Shown here: positions 38,235 through 49,992 of the stretch, in pieces | Numbering within the stretch: position 1 is the stretch's first letter | How the letters are laid out: the number at the start of each line of letters is the position of its first letter | Assembly: GCA_002633025.1 (NCBI GenBank) | Contig: NMRB01000120.1 | Span: 148,868-212,867, forward strand | Length of the DNA stretch: 64,000 nt | Source: Notospermus geniculatus | Taxonomy: Eukaryota > Nemertea > Pilidiophora > Heteronemertea > Lineidae | Direction of reading: 5' to 3' | Program-made: the position numbers and the translations under genes | Notes under the pieces: model-generated | Database searches by the model: none | What the model saw: the letters and a program-made list of their open reading frames with translations, nothing else | Told to the model about the DNA's origin: nothing

Positions 38235-38733
38235 GACTATTCTTACTTACTACATTACATTTACATGATTTATTCCTAGGCCTACATTAATTAGGCCTAC
38301 ATCGGACATTATTCCAGCCTGACTTGACTATCCCCCACATTGAAAAAATAGTTCCGCGTATGTAAAATTTATAGGGTGTAATTCGGTCACATTCGGTAGG
38401 TTGACGGGTCGACAGGTCGAACTCGAAGGCATGCAAAGCTTTTTCATTGACCAAAAAAAAATTATGCGGAAAAAACAAGTAAAAAAATGGGAGGCCTAGG
38501 CCTAATCTAGCGTAGCCTGTCCTAGGCCTAGCTAGCTACCGTAGCAGGTACGTTGTCCTTAGGACTCGGCACTAGGCCTAGGCATGCAGTCTTGACTAGG
38601 CCTAGGCCTATTTAGTTTTCAAGCATCATTTGTGACATGGCATGCTCCTACCACCCTCGAGTCCGACTACGCCGTACGGTACTGTAACTGTGAGTGTGGG
38701 AAATATTAACTTCTCCTTACTCTTTCCATCCAG

Positions 38734-39959
38734 ATCGTGAAACGAAAATTGGTAAAGTTATAGGTGACTACCTTGAAAAAAAGTGTGAAGTCGAGGACCA
38801 TGCAGTGCACCTTTTATTCTCTGCTAACCGCTGGGAGGCTGTGTAAGTTGAATTGTTTGTTCCATCTTATAATCTGATCTGATGGTATCAATCTGTTGCA
38901 AAGTACAATTGGGCACATATCACTAGTAATTTACTGTGTCATTCCAGGCCAGAAATGACAAAGCTTCTGCAGAGTGGTAATACACTGGTCATTGACAGAT
39001 ATGCGTATTCCGGAGTGGCTTTCACAGCAGCAAAAGAGGTAAGAACTACCTAGTCTAACATTACGCGATTCAGGTAAAGTACATTTCATGGATTCAGGTT
39101 ATTATAGACTGTAATAGTACATATGTAATTACTGTGAGTCTCATCAGAAGTTGGATTTGGTTGCTGTCACAAGCATACTCAATGTTCTGTTCATATTTTA
39201 GGGGTTCACCATTGATTGGTGCCGACAACCTGACGTTGGTCTTCCTAAGCCTGATCTAGTTCTGTACCTGGACATAAAGCCTGAAGATCTAGCAAAGAGA
39301 CCGTCATTTGGTGTAGAAAGATATGAGAAGAAAGAAATGCAAGACAAGGTGGCTGAAAATTACAAGATTATGAGAGAACCAGATTGGTTGGTAGGTGTTG
39401 TGTTTGAGAGATAAGACTAAGAGGTAGATTTTCTGGTCAGTTTGCAACATACATGTACATGTAAAAGGCAGTTGCATCTACGCTATCCAGTTCAAGGATG
39501 ATGCAGTCGAAAACTGAAAATTTGAACTGGAGCAGGATGCGGATGTACCACACATTCACAACCATGTTCTTGAAACATCTATTTGTGTTCTGTACAACAG
39601 TGACATCTATCTGTTTAATCCTGAAATTATTTAGACATTTGGCCATCTAGTCTCATTTTCACTGCATTCCCCTCCAGGTTCTTGATGCTGGAAAAAGTAT
39701 CGAAGATCTCCATTCTGAGATTTTGGCACTAGCAGAGAATGTTATAAACAGCCTTGATGGAAAAGAGATTGGCAAATTGTGGGTTAGTGAGTCAAATTCA
39801 CCCACCAATGGGCCACCCCCTTCCCCACAGTCTGAAAAGCAAGGACTTCCAAAAGAAGATGATACAGCAGCAAGAGTGATCCCTTCTTCACCAAAGGGTG
39901 GAAAGCGAAAACCATCATCTCCGTTTCCATCTCCCTCAAAGGCGATCAAATGCCACTAA
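38734..39959 (+). CDS. DTYMK: Thymidylate kinase, 5' exon missing
   Basis: Exons 38734-38842, 38948-39038, 39202-39390 and 39678-39959 give 223 residues and correspond to human DTYMK from about residue 44 onward. The enzyme phosphorylates dTMP to dTDP, the step that commits thymidine nucleotides to dTTP. Visible motifs: ETKIGK...VEDHAVHLLFSANRWE, the DRYAYSGVAFTAAK dTMP site, LPKPDLVLYLD, the lid region FGVERYE, and DAGKSIEDLH. The first visible base pair completes a codon, so at least one upstream exon exists. The ATP-binding P-loop (usually EGVDRxGKST) is absent and is probably in the 980-base gap. Beyond the normal C-terminus (GKEIGKLW) there are about 55 extra residues rich in Ser, Pro and Lys, including SSPKGGKRKPSSP, which looks like a nuclear signal beside proline-directed phosphosites. 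Confidence 0.95.
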
Positions 39960-40398
39960 TCTTGTTTTGGAGTGGAACACTCAAGAAATGCATGCAGTTG
40001 GGGTGTCAAGGTTGGACTACACCGTAGTGGGTGCAACCAAAAATGGATAAGGACATACATTTGTAGCACCAAGGCATGGCTTTACTTGGTGGTGATATTT
40101 ATGCTATAAATCTCATTTTCTGAATCTGCTGAAGGGTGATCTGTGCCAGCTTTGTGTTCATTGATGAATTTTTTTTCTCTTGTGGCGTCAGAAACATCAC
40201 ATTGAACATTTAGTGCCACCTGTATTGTCAAAAGTAGGACAGAACTATGAAAATCTCATGGTGGTACATGTAGTTGCATTGTCTTGGTATTCTTCTGAAT
40301 ACCAAGACGTTTTGGTCTTTCTTTGAAGCTGATTTGTATCTTGGGAGATGTCATCTCAATTAGTGATATTTTACTCCAGTAGAATTTTGTAGAACCTT

Positions 40399-41362
40399 TT
40401 TTAGCTCACCTCTGTGAGGTGAGCTTCTCTCATGGTGTGTCGTCCGTCGTACGTCGTCGTCGTCGTCCGTCGGCGTCAGTCGTCGTTAACAGGGGTGGCA
40501 CGTTTCTAAACGGCTTGGGTTACAAACTTGAAATTTGGTGTACAGGTACCCTATGGTAAAAACTATCTCTGGACCGAAACTTAGCGCTGCTGCTTGTACA
40601 CTCTGGCCTGTAGGGGGCGCTTTCTGAAAACCTTCTTTCGGCCATATCTCCTGAACGCTGTTAGCTAGAACCACAAAACTTTTATGGTGGGTTCCTCTGA
40701 TGAGACTACATCACATAAATCCCGGGTTTTTGATTTGACCTACTTTTCAAGGTCAGCAGAGGTCAAAGTTCAGAATTCACTGTTTGGTGGTACATTTCAT
40801 GGCTATTTGACATAGAGTATTGTGATTTGGTGTGAAGATATATCTAGGCACCCTGCACAAATGCACCAAATTTCAACCCAGTCGGGCTTCAAATATGGCC
40901 GCCAGGAAGCCATCTTGAAAAATGGACTTTGACCCACATTTTATAAATAGGAGTAGGTAGGATGTTTTAACCTTGTCAAAATATGTATCTAGGTACCGGT
41001 AAATTTTAGTCAGATTTGACGTCAAATATGGCCGCCAGGGAGCCATCTTGAAAAATGGACTTCGACCCACACCTCATAAATAGTGGTAGCTAGGATGCTT
41101 TAACCATGCCTAAATATGTGTCTTGGTACCGTCTACTTATATGCCAAATTTCGGTTCGATTGGACTTCAACATGGCTGCCAGGCAGCCATCTTGAAAAAT
41201 TGACTTTAGCCATATTTCATCGGTAGTAAATGTTACGATGTTTCAATGTTGTCTAAATATCTATGCGAGTATCCTGTACATTCCTGCTAAAATTTCAGTC
41301 CCAACAAACGTCACGAATTTTTGACATCTGTGACCTGGACAGGAAAGCAGTTTGTTCACAAA
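40399..41362 (+). mobile_element. GCTCACC-ended dispersed repeat, copy A
   Basis: It begins with the palindrome GCTCACCTCTGTGAGGTGAGC and a (GTC)n-rich tract. It then has three roughly 135-bp units, each with a 'TGGC(C/T)GCCAGG.AGCCATCTTGAAAAAT' core (about 40896, 41030 and 41174). It ends at GGAAAGCAGTTTGTTCACAAAT. The inverted copy at 58718-59652 matches end to end, which defines the element at about 950 bp. No protein is encoded. Confidence 0.8.
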
Positions 41363-41805
41363 TACCACTTGTATTCAGACTTATATTCAGAAATTGTACT
41401 CCTTCTGGGTGCCATCACCTGAGTTTATGCCATTGACTGATAATACTGATCAGATCATAAAAATACTTCTTACTGATCCTTCAACATTCAGCTTGAGAGT
41501 CACAGTTTCACACTTAACCACGGAGACTTATCACAGAAGTGAGCACAATGGCCCTGGCCATTTCATTGAGGACACCATTATGCATTCATAAATTTGAATT
41601 CAGGGCTGCCATTAATGGATCTGAGAATAATCAGTGGGGTACTTGAATTCCTTCAGAATCAATGAAAAAATGTCCAAGCAGAGGTGTCCTCTAAAGGTTT
41701 CCCTCAACTCTTACTTCCAACTTCATAGCAAGTGTTCTGTTCATATTTTTGGAATTTACCCCGGTATAATAAAAAGCACTGCAATAACTCATTGGGTTCT
41801 TATTT

Positions 41806-41827
41806 GATTGATTGATTGATTGATTGA
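41806..41827. repeat. (GATT)n microsatellite
   Basis: Five to six copies of GATT. Confidence 0.9.
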
Positions 41828-42854
41828 CAGCCTTCTTATGGAGAAGTTATTTTGAAGTCCCCAGTTGCAAAAAAACAACATCGCAGACGTTCCCTGAACG
41901 AGCACACTAATATATTGTATATTGGCCCACAGAACGAGAAAATAAGATTCAAGTGATTGTCAAACATGTATTGTAGCAATAACGGAACAAGATTGTGCAG
42001 TGGTGATATTTACCCAAAGTGTAACCAGGCAGGAACTCGCCTGACGTACACGTTATACCGTTGTAATAGAATCTAATGTCCCCCAATATGTGATGTCCCC
42101 CAACAATACATTTACGGATTAAGCGGCAGCATTGAATTGTACCAAAAATAGATAAGCGAGCGAGACCAACACCCTTAATCCTGTGACAAACTGGGGACAT
42201 CAGAAAGACGGGGGCATTAGATTCTATCAGACAGTCATTAAAGGGGCTGCTGCCCGTCCGTTCAAAGGAATTACAGCTGGGGTCGGGGACAATGATGTGT
42301 GTCGTTTCTGATAAAACTTTTCAGTGTGTGGCTTTAATTCAGCACATACTGCTGACATGCATCCGATAGTAGGCCTACTTTCACACCAAGAAAAAAATGA
42401 AGTTAATGTAGGGACGGTGATGATGGACATTCCTCGTCCGCACCTGTGAAAGTGACATGTGCGCACGTGTAACTTCTTCAGCCCGGATGAAAATATAATT
42501 AATAATTTTTTTATCAGTGTTTATTTTTTTTGCGGAAGAGATAAGATATTAAAAGTATGATACACCAAAATCATTGGGCGAGTCTTGCTGAATTATTGTA
42601 TAGGCGTACATCGCGCACTTTTGTGTCCGAAAATTTCGTTTTATTTTGCTGACTTTGGCTGTTCCATTCTGCCCATTGTTTTCGACCTTGGATGCTTTGG
42701 CCTATGTGCGATTGGCGGAGGTGGAACAGATGTAAAATGCCTGCGACATTTCGGTCAAATGATAAAGTATACATAGATTTCTGAACTCAGGAAAAGGCAG
42801 AACATGGATTGATGACAAATGTGCAATGGACGGGGAACGTGAAATGGGCGGATA

Positions 42855-43931
42855 ATGAGATACGGGTTCTCTCACAACGATTCCTCTGAATGGGATCACG
42901 TAAAAAACTTTGAAGTGATCGATGGAATATATGCTTATTTTTCCCCTGTCATTCTCCTTTGTGGCATCGTTGGCAATTTCTTTGCATGTTTGGTGTTTTT
43001 ACTTCGGAAAGTGGGAAAGCAGGCGACCCGTTTTCTACTTGTGATCTTTTCCTTGTTCAACCTCCTCGTGCTCATCACTGGGATGGCCGGACTCTGGATT
43101 TCATCCATCACCGGGATAGACGTACGAGATCTCTCGGACTCTGGATGCAGAGCTTATAACATTATCATTTACTGGTCCTTCCAGTCGGCCTCCTTGACTT
43201 TGGCCTTGGTGACAATCGACAGGTTGGTTGTCGTCTGTTACCCAAGGTATATCCATCAAATCTGTACGGTCCCGAGAGCAGCTGCGGCAGAATTCACCAT
43301 CGTCGGTCTCTTGCTGGTTATGGACACCGTGCGATTTTACAACCTCTCCCTTCAAGAGCAACCAGATGGATTCTCTTGCGACGCTAGGACTAATAGCCTC
43401 TACCCTCGGATATTTGCATACATTGACTGTGCCACATTCTCTTTCATTCCACTCGTTGTAATCGGCATATCTAACGTTATGATAATACGCAAATTCCGAA
43501 AAACTACACGCAGACGACAGAATACCATTCGAGAAGTCTCCGATACGCGATTGTCCGGTGTTTCTCGGATGCTGCTTTTGATAGGGCTGGTATTTTTGTT
43601 CACAACTCTACCAGGGTCACTGCTTCTTATAATCGACATGGAACTAGACTATCAAACCCCGCCCCAGCATGATACGATCGAAATGACTTATGCAGTCTTA
43701 AGCCTGCTAATGTACACAAACAGTGCCTCCACCTTCTTTTTGTATTGTGCTAACTGTCCTCGGTTTAGGAAGGAATTGAAAATTCTCCTCTGTAGATCGC
43801 GGATTTCGCCTGAAGACAGCGAAGCATCCCCAAGAGTGCCCAGGCATGCCAGGCCTATGGATGAATCGGGAAGGCGGCGTAGGCCTACAATTCCCTCAAA
43901 TGAACCGGTAGTTGACGAAACAGAGCAATAA
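42855..43931 (+). CDS. Class A GPCR, FMRFamide-receptor-like orphan
   Basis: Intronless, 358 residues, seven hydrophobic segments. TM1 holds GIVGNFF (Asn41). TM2 has Asn69 where most class A receptors have the sodium-site Asp (IFSLFNLLVL). TM3 ends DRL (122-124) instead of DRY. Cys98 and Cys175 form the usual extracellular disulfide. TM6 reads FTTLPGSLL without the CWxP Trp, and TM7 has NSASTFFLYC in place of NPxxY. A basic third loop (KFRKTTRRRQ) and a short Arg/Ser-rich tail follow. The TM7 form NxxxxFFLYC is typical of FMRFamide-receptor-like and GPR139-like peptide receptors, so a peptide ligand is the likeliest guess. The ATG is the first in a long frame with an acidic N-terminus, and there is one possible N-glycosylation site (NDSS, 8-11). 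Confidence 0.88.
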   Translation: MRYGFSHNDSSEWDHVKNFEVIDGIYAYFSPVILLCGIVGNFFACLVFLLRKVGKQATRFLLVIFSLFNLLVLITGMAGLWISSITGIDVRDLSDSGCRAYNIIIYWSFQSASLTLALVTIDRLVVVCYPRYIHQICTVPRAAAAEFTIVGLLLVMDTVRFYNLSLQEQPDGFSCDARTNSLYPRIFAYIDCATFSFIPLVVIGISNVMIIRKFRKTTRRRQNTIREVSDTRLSGVSRMLLLIGLVFLFTTLPGSLLLIIDMELDYQTPPQHDTIEMTYAVLSLLMYTNSASTFFLYCANCPRFRKELKILLCRSRISPEDSEASPRVPRHARPMDESGRRRRPTIPSNEPVVDETEQ

Positions 43932-46900
43932 TAAAATATCGAGTTGTTCACTGGGCGTCCGTGCTTTCGCTTCACATCAGCAGCCGACGAGGAGAGCACC
44001 GGGGGGGGGGAGCAGCAGTGTCAAAAGATGGCACAGAAGCGGCACCGCCAAGCGACATTCAAATCAAAGCCTGAGGAAGGAAGCAACAGAACATTCACAT
44101 CAACCCTGTGTATGAAAAGTGAACTAAAGAAAGCAAGCGACACTGACAAGGACAAAGGCAATACCACGAGAGGTGACATCCCAAACTCCAGGACTGGCAC
44201 TTGGTAAATTCAAATTCCCCGCCAAGGTAATTCGGAACTGTGGCTTTTTTGAGTGCACTTCATCTCCAAGACAAACAAAAGTTAGGCTGACGGCCACCCG
44301 GTGAGACATTCCAACCCGCGCCTGAGGCATACTTCTGTGCTATATTTAGCTCGGAACCATCAATGAGTAACTCATGAGCCATTGTAAAGAGTGGGAAAGG
44401 TAATCTGTACACTGGCTCATACGTTATTGCCGGAACCCGTACTATTACTGCGAAGAAGATTCATGAAGTGGTCCGCTGGTGTAAATTTGGAATTTCTTTG
44501 AGACGGCGTTCCTGTGGTTGTGATGAGAGAAGAAAGTGAAATGGGTGGAAACAGAGATACTCGGTAAGCAGTCGGTAAGTATAGAAAGAAGTATCTTACG
44601 TGCTCTCTGCTCTACATGTTGAGAGCACGTAGCCTACTCCTGTATACTGTGTAACATGATGTTACAGTATCAGTCGTATTTTGTGCAACTGGTATATGAT
44701 AGGCCCTAAGAAAATGGGAGTTTTCCAAGTCTATGTTGGTTGGTAACACATAGCCATAAGAAGTATCAGTCGTATGTTGTGTACAGCTGTATGATAGGCA
44801 GGAAATTCAGTTTTCCAAGACTATTGGTTGGTATATGTAACAGGTAGGAACCCCTCGTTCAGTGCCGATACAGTACAGTGCCTCTTGCATGGATACATCT
44901 AATCGTGAAGGCAAGTGGGGATGCTGGTGATCAGTAGGGATTTTTTGCATTCTATCTCTCACTCTAGCGATTGGTTTCTACAGCCATGTGCAGCATCTTA
45001 ATCCGTAGTGAAACAATATAGAAGCGGACACTTTTACAGGAAGACATTCTCTACTGTTACACTTACTGACGGCGACAACTCGATTCCGCGAAATTCGCTT
45101 CAGAATGGTCAACATCATTTGCATAAGGACGCTAAAGTATAAATTTCCCATACGTGTCGTCCCATCCTAATGGAAGTCCTGTGTTACGTGTCTTGATAAC
45201 ATGTCGAAGTGAGGAATAAATCGTGTGAAAGGCGTAGGATGACAGTATGATAAACCTTATTATGTGTAATTTAAGGCACTTATTGTTACCAACAAAGGGT
45301 GGAGATACTACGAAATTGGATAATGACTATCCTTTGTTGTATGCACGTTGAAGAACAAATGCAGGGACTGGATCCGCGCCGACCATGTGCATCGACAAGG
45401 ATAGGAATATGAAATAGTTTTTATCTACTCCCTGAAATGGGAGCTGCCGAATTATGAAGGAGTTTTAATCTGGATTTCACGACGAAATCAGTTTTAATTT
45501 ATTTCCTCCTTGAACGCCATTAAACATTTTGATATGTATTACATGTATACACATTCATTTTATACACATCTCAATTATGGTGTCTTCTCTAAAAAAGCAA
45601 CACACTGACGTCACCAACTAGGTTACTGTTGCTTTGAAATTGGCAAAACACTCCTTCTTATATTGATCTCAACTGCCCTCAGCGGAGCGGTATGACGTCA
45701 TCATGTCTAGGCTGGGGATCCAGGTGGTTCATCACAACCGGTGGCATAAGGATGCTGCGCGCGTGTCTTGTCGGTGGATTATCTTTATTGCGCGAGGGAG
45801 CTGGTCGACTTTATATAATAATGATGAGATAGGTTTCTGCTTATCTGACATGTCTAATTAGGTGAGTTAATACGCGTACGTGTACATTTCATGTTGTCTT
45901 ATGATGTCCACTTTTGAATGACTTCGTTCGAATGGTTTGTTTACGATTGTTACCTTATCCCTACTTCCTCATAAGTAGGCCTATACCCGATCTATTCCCT
46001 GCACCCGATAGGGGCCTACGTCAGAGTAAAATGTTAAGCATCAAGTTATACGTTGTTAAGTGAAGTGTTAAGTGTTGTTACCCATGGATTGAAAATCAGT
46101 GTGTCATGGCAATCCTCCTTGTCAAGCTAGTGAACAAGGCTAAGTAACAGTGTCTTATGACCATGGGCGATGCCAGGCATTCTTGGCCTTTTGGAAGTCT
46201 TTTCCTGGCCTTGTGTGTCAGGACGAGGTGCTTTTACCGATTTGGAACTTTTGAGATTTCATAGCCTTTGCATGGATGATGGCATCACTGAGACTTTTTG
46301 TCTATGAATGGCTGGCCCCTGTGGGATCCACGCATGTCAGGTGGACATGTGGGTTACATCAAGCATTCGCGTTATACCCTTCATATTTTCCCTTAGAAAT
46401 GGCATTCCCAGGTACTCATGTTCATATACATGTACATGTACACACCCTAAGTGAAAAAAAGGAATGAAGGGTGATTCTTTCTACGTGTACTTCCCTTGAC
46501 GTCATCGCCTCCCCTCATACAGAACAATCTTCATTCACAAGCCCACGCGTCAAACAGAATTTCTTATGAGCTTTTGACGTCATTATATTGCGGGCCTTCC
46601 AGCGATAGAAGCAGTGAACTGCGCAAACCCCATGATTGTTACCGGTACTTCGGTTTTATGTTTTCCTATGTTTGCCCAATGGCAGCGATGTTGGTTCCGA
46701 CAGTATCCGATAAGCTTGGCTATTTCCGAATCCGATACTTCGAGGAGAAGCAATGTTGAAGCAAGGAATATGCCGATAAGTCGATGAAGCTAAAATGAAA
46801 ATACGGGATAGCCGAGGTTGCTTCCGATTGCATTCATAAAGAAGGAGCCAGCCTCGGTGTCTGTACGCATTTCCGGAAGAAGCTTTCGCCTGACTCAATT

Positions 46901-48119
46901 TAAAGTGACCTGGGCTGGATGTGCAAAAAACCGGCGGGATTACAGAGATATACTGGGGTCATCCTGAGTACGACTGTGTTTCTGCCAAAAATACTGCTTA
47001 GTGATGACGTATGATGGTTCCGTAATCCATCCGTACTGATGTTAACCGCTTCATCGGTCACTTAACCACTTGCTAATGAGATGTAGTCTTTATCGGACCT
47101 CATCCCCGCGGTGGCGGAGTCTGTTGTGATCACAAAGTGTGTCCGGCATGTCCGGTAGGCAGAGCATTATGAAAGCTGGGAGGGGCAAGCTTTATGCACA
47201 CAGAGCATTGTGACTGCGCATCCTTAGCTAGAATCCTCTTCGAGAAGTTGCGTATTGGACGGCTGATCTGAATGCGGTACATGCAGAACTACGTACAGAA
47301 CAGTAAAGAATGTCTCCCTGCAGTAAATTGTATATTGTCCGCTTCTATTGCTCCATCACGGATTGAGATGCATGTGCCAATCGTAAACAATCGCCAGCGA
47401 TTAGAATAAGTAACAAATATGATCTCTAATTTTTCTCTCTACGTTAAGTTTTTCTAGAATCTTTCCTTTCACACCAGCCTAACGTTAAACAACTGTGCCG
47501 ATTAATAAAGCCACTTGATTTGGCAAAGAAATTTTTAATTAAGTGGTGTTTTCAACCTTGGTAATTGAAATTTTTATTTAACAACTCATAACATGTGGCT
47601 AATGTTGTCTTTAACACAGCACCTGCTGGGAACCGAATCATTATTTTGCCCATTTACTTCGGCTAAGCATGCAGGCAACCTTGGTTCCCAACCGCAATGT
47701 CCTAAGGGTGAGGAACAGGAAGCACACCCGGGACAAGTTTGAATTGAGCAATACATGTATTTGTTACTAGATCGAATCTAACGTTAGCAAACATGGTATG
47801 TATTTTGCTTCGATCCCAAAGTGGTCTGTTCGTAATTCCTAGCCGATCGGGCTGAAAATTATAGACCATAGATTTAGTTAAGCAGCTTGATGCTAAGATT
47901 GACATACTTTGTAATTGCAGGTTTGAGCTTCTAAAAAGCATGTCAAGGGGGATATGAAGGCAAAGAAATGGATCGAACGCCCGAGTTGACGCTGATACCG
48001 CCGTTCGAAAAGGATGGGATTGTGCTTTTCGCAACAAGAGGCACACCGACCGACACTATGGTAGACTCCTGTCTCGTTGAGTTGAGGGACGCAGATCTCC
48101 TAGAAATGGCTACGTCGCC
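43932..48119. other. Spacer between the two GPCR genes
   Basis: No supported gene. AATAAA overlaps the stop codon of the first GPCR (43930-43935). A 35-base block (AGTATCAGTCGTAT...GATAGG) occurs twice, near 44668 and 44764. Open frames here are short and without domain signs. Confidence 0.5.
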
Positions 48120-49607
48120 ATGACGGCAGGAAGTTCCACGGTGCGGCCGACCGTCGATCCTGTTTCTACCAGTTTCGGTGCTTTCTACTTCGGTACACTG
48201 ACGACTTCGAACCTCAACTTCTCCACATTGGAACCAAGTACTGTTCACTTCGAACCAGCTGAGAGGGGTGTTCTCTGTACGTTTATGATTGTGATATTCC
48301 TGGCGAGTCTGATCGGAAATGCGCTGGTGTTTGTCGTGTTCTATAAGAAACAGAGCCTGCTTACTGTCTCAAACAGGTTTATTCTCAACCTGGCCTTGAC
48401 GAACTTCCTTATGGCGGTGTTCGTCATGCCTTTCTGTATGGTTTCCACTTTAACTGTTGACTGGGTGTTTGGCAATGCTTGGTGTCAAATCACTGGACTA
48501 TTGACGACATTACTGTGCGCTGCTTGCATTTTGACTTTGCTTGTGATCTCATTAGATAGATACTGTGCTATTGTGACGCCTTTACACTACAACATGAGGA
48601 TGACGACAGCTCGTTCGAACTATGCACTGGCAGCAGTCTGGGTTGTCTCTGTTGTTTTTTCGATCCCGCCAATATTCGGCTGGAACAGATTTGCATATCA
48701 GGAGGAAAAGCTTTCGTGTACAGTTTACTGGAAAAGCTCTGTTCATAAAGACAGGGCTTACACGATATTTTTTACCAGTGCGTGTTTCTTTATTCCGTGG
48801 GTGTTGATGATATGGGTTTATGTGACGATTATCCGCGCAGCCCAAGTGACGAGCGCCAGAGCACGACGGAACAGCGTCCTCCCAGAAACTAGCGAACAGC
48901 AACAACCAATGAGAGAACCTGGCAGACGACGGAGTAATTCATTCCCCGCCAGAAGGGGGAGCACCATATCAACAAATCGTCTTGGATTATTATTTCAAAA
49001 GGACGAGTGGAAGGCTGCAAAAACAGGACTGATAATCATGTCTGCGTTTACTTTATGTTGGCTGCCGTATTTTGTGATAATCTGTCTTGAGTCCACTCTC
49101 GACATTCCTTCCAATATTCCACCATCAGTAGAGGCCGCCGCCGTGTGGATGGCAATGTCGGGTTGCGCAATCAATCCTTTGGTATATTTCTTCAGGAATA
49201 GCCTCATTAGAGAAGAAATACCGAAAGTTTTAGGGAGACGACAAAGCGTCGATACGGATTTACCTCCTCGGGCTAGGCCGCGTCGTTCGAGCGACACAAC
49301 CGTACCATATTCCGGAAGGCGGCGTTCGTCCGCTTCCACCCTCGGGACCACTGTCACTTGCCTTAGCGCGTCATCTCTCCAATCAGACGATAGTTTAGGT
49401 AGAACAGCTGTGACACCTGTGACCATTCTCCCTGAGTCTCCAAATGGGTGGGCTCAGAGAAGCGCACGGACTCATAGAAGATCTTCAGACTCAATTCTTG
49501 CAAGTCGGTCATTCAATATGAATGGGATTTCTCGACATGCATCGGTGCTAGAAACTGAAGTGGATTCGGAGGCAGATCTACCCGGAGTGCTTCGAGAACT
49601 GGGTTAA
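48120..49607 (+). CDS. GPR161-like class A GPCR
   Basis: Intronless, 495 residues. TM1 LIGNALVFVVFY then KKQSLLTVSNRF; TM2 LALTNFLMAVFVMPF with Asn95 instead of the usual Asp. TM3 is followed by DRY (146-148). TM6 has CWLP (313-316) and TM7 NPLVY (352-356). The YKKxxLLTxSNxF loop and the Asn in TM2 are shared with vertebrate GPR161, a ciliary receptor that restrains Hedgehog signalling through cAMP and PKA. The assignment is family level only. The third loop and the 130-residue tail carry seven Arg-Arg-x-Ser sites (249, 269, 278, 373, 388, 400 and 453), the consensus for PKA. One N-glycosylation site (NFST, 33-36) precedes TM1. DRY, CWLP and NPxxY are intact, so it should signal normally. Confidence 0.9.
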   Translation: MTAGSSTVRPTVDPVSTSFGAFYFGTLTTSNLNFSTLEPSTVHFEPAERGVLCTFMIVIFLASLIGNALVFVVFYKKQSLLTVSNRFILNLALTNFLMAVFVMPFCMVSTLTVDWVFGNAWCQITGLLTTLLCAACILTLLVISLDRYCAIVTPLHYNMRMTTARSNYALAAVWVVSVVFSIPPIFGWNRFAYQEEKLSCTVYWKSSVHKDRAYTIFFTSACFFIPWVLMIWVYVTIIRAAQVTSARARRNSVLPETSEQQQPMREPGRRRSNSFPARRGSTISTNRLGLLFQKDEWKAAKTGLIIMSAFTLCWLPYFVIICLESTLDIPSNIPPSVEAAAVWMAMSGCAINPLVYFFRNSLIREEIPKVLGRRQSVDTDLPPRARPRRSSDTTVPYSGRRRSSASTLGTTVTCLSASSLQSDDSLGRTAVTPVTILPESPNGWAQRSARTHRRSSDSILASRSFNMNGISRHASVLETEVDSEADLPGVLRELG

Positions 49608-49798
49608 CGAATCTAACTGATATTAGAATGGATATAGGTCAATTGAGTAATCCCAACAGAACATTCTATTAGGTTCGTCTTGGTATTCTAGAAGAATCTC
49701 GGTGAACGATTTTGTACATAACATGTACTACACTGAATGAGGTTGCTGTATCTTAACGTTATTGACCTTTGTAAAAAACGGATACCCGGGCCGTCATT

Positions 49799-49992
49799 CA
49801 TACTCTGACCAGGTGTAACGGTACAGAGTGTCCCCCTGTAAAAAGTGTCCACTTCTATTGTTGAATGACGGAATAAGCGGCATGACTATAGAAAACCAAT
49901 TCCCAGAGATTAGAATGTAACAATAGGATCTTTTGTTCCTGGGACAGTTTTTCCTGGGGACATTCTTTCCCTTTACACCTGGACTCTGACTG
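49799..49992. mobile_element. Imperfect inverted-repeat element
   Basis: CTCTGACCAGGTGTAACGG with GTCCCCCTGTAAAAAGTGTCC on the left is matched, inverted, by GGACAGTTTTTCCTGGGGAC with TTTACACCTGGACTCTGA-type sequence on the right. The arms are about 50 bp and imperfect, so this is an old element. Confidence 0.5.

Larger units (their letters stand above)
39960..42854. other. Spacer between DTYMK and first GPCR
   Basis: It contains the DTYMK 3' flank, the repeat element 40399-41362 and a GATT microsatellite. AATAAA at 41768-41773 could serve a long DTYMK 3' end. No further gene was found. Confidence 0.5.

Noticed and set aside
37120-38279. Long frames of 355-382 codons on the plus strand
   Set aside because: Almost entirely translated N from the assembly gap.
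48582-49426. Minus-strand frames of 107 and 143 codons
   Set aside because: Antisense shadows of the GPR161-like receptor.
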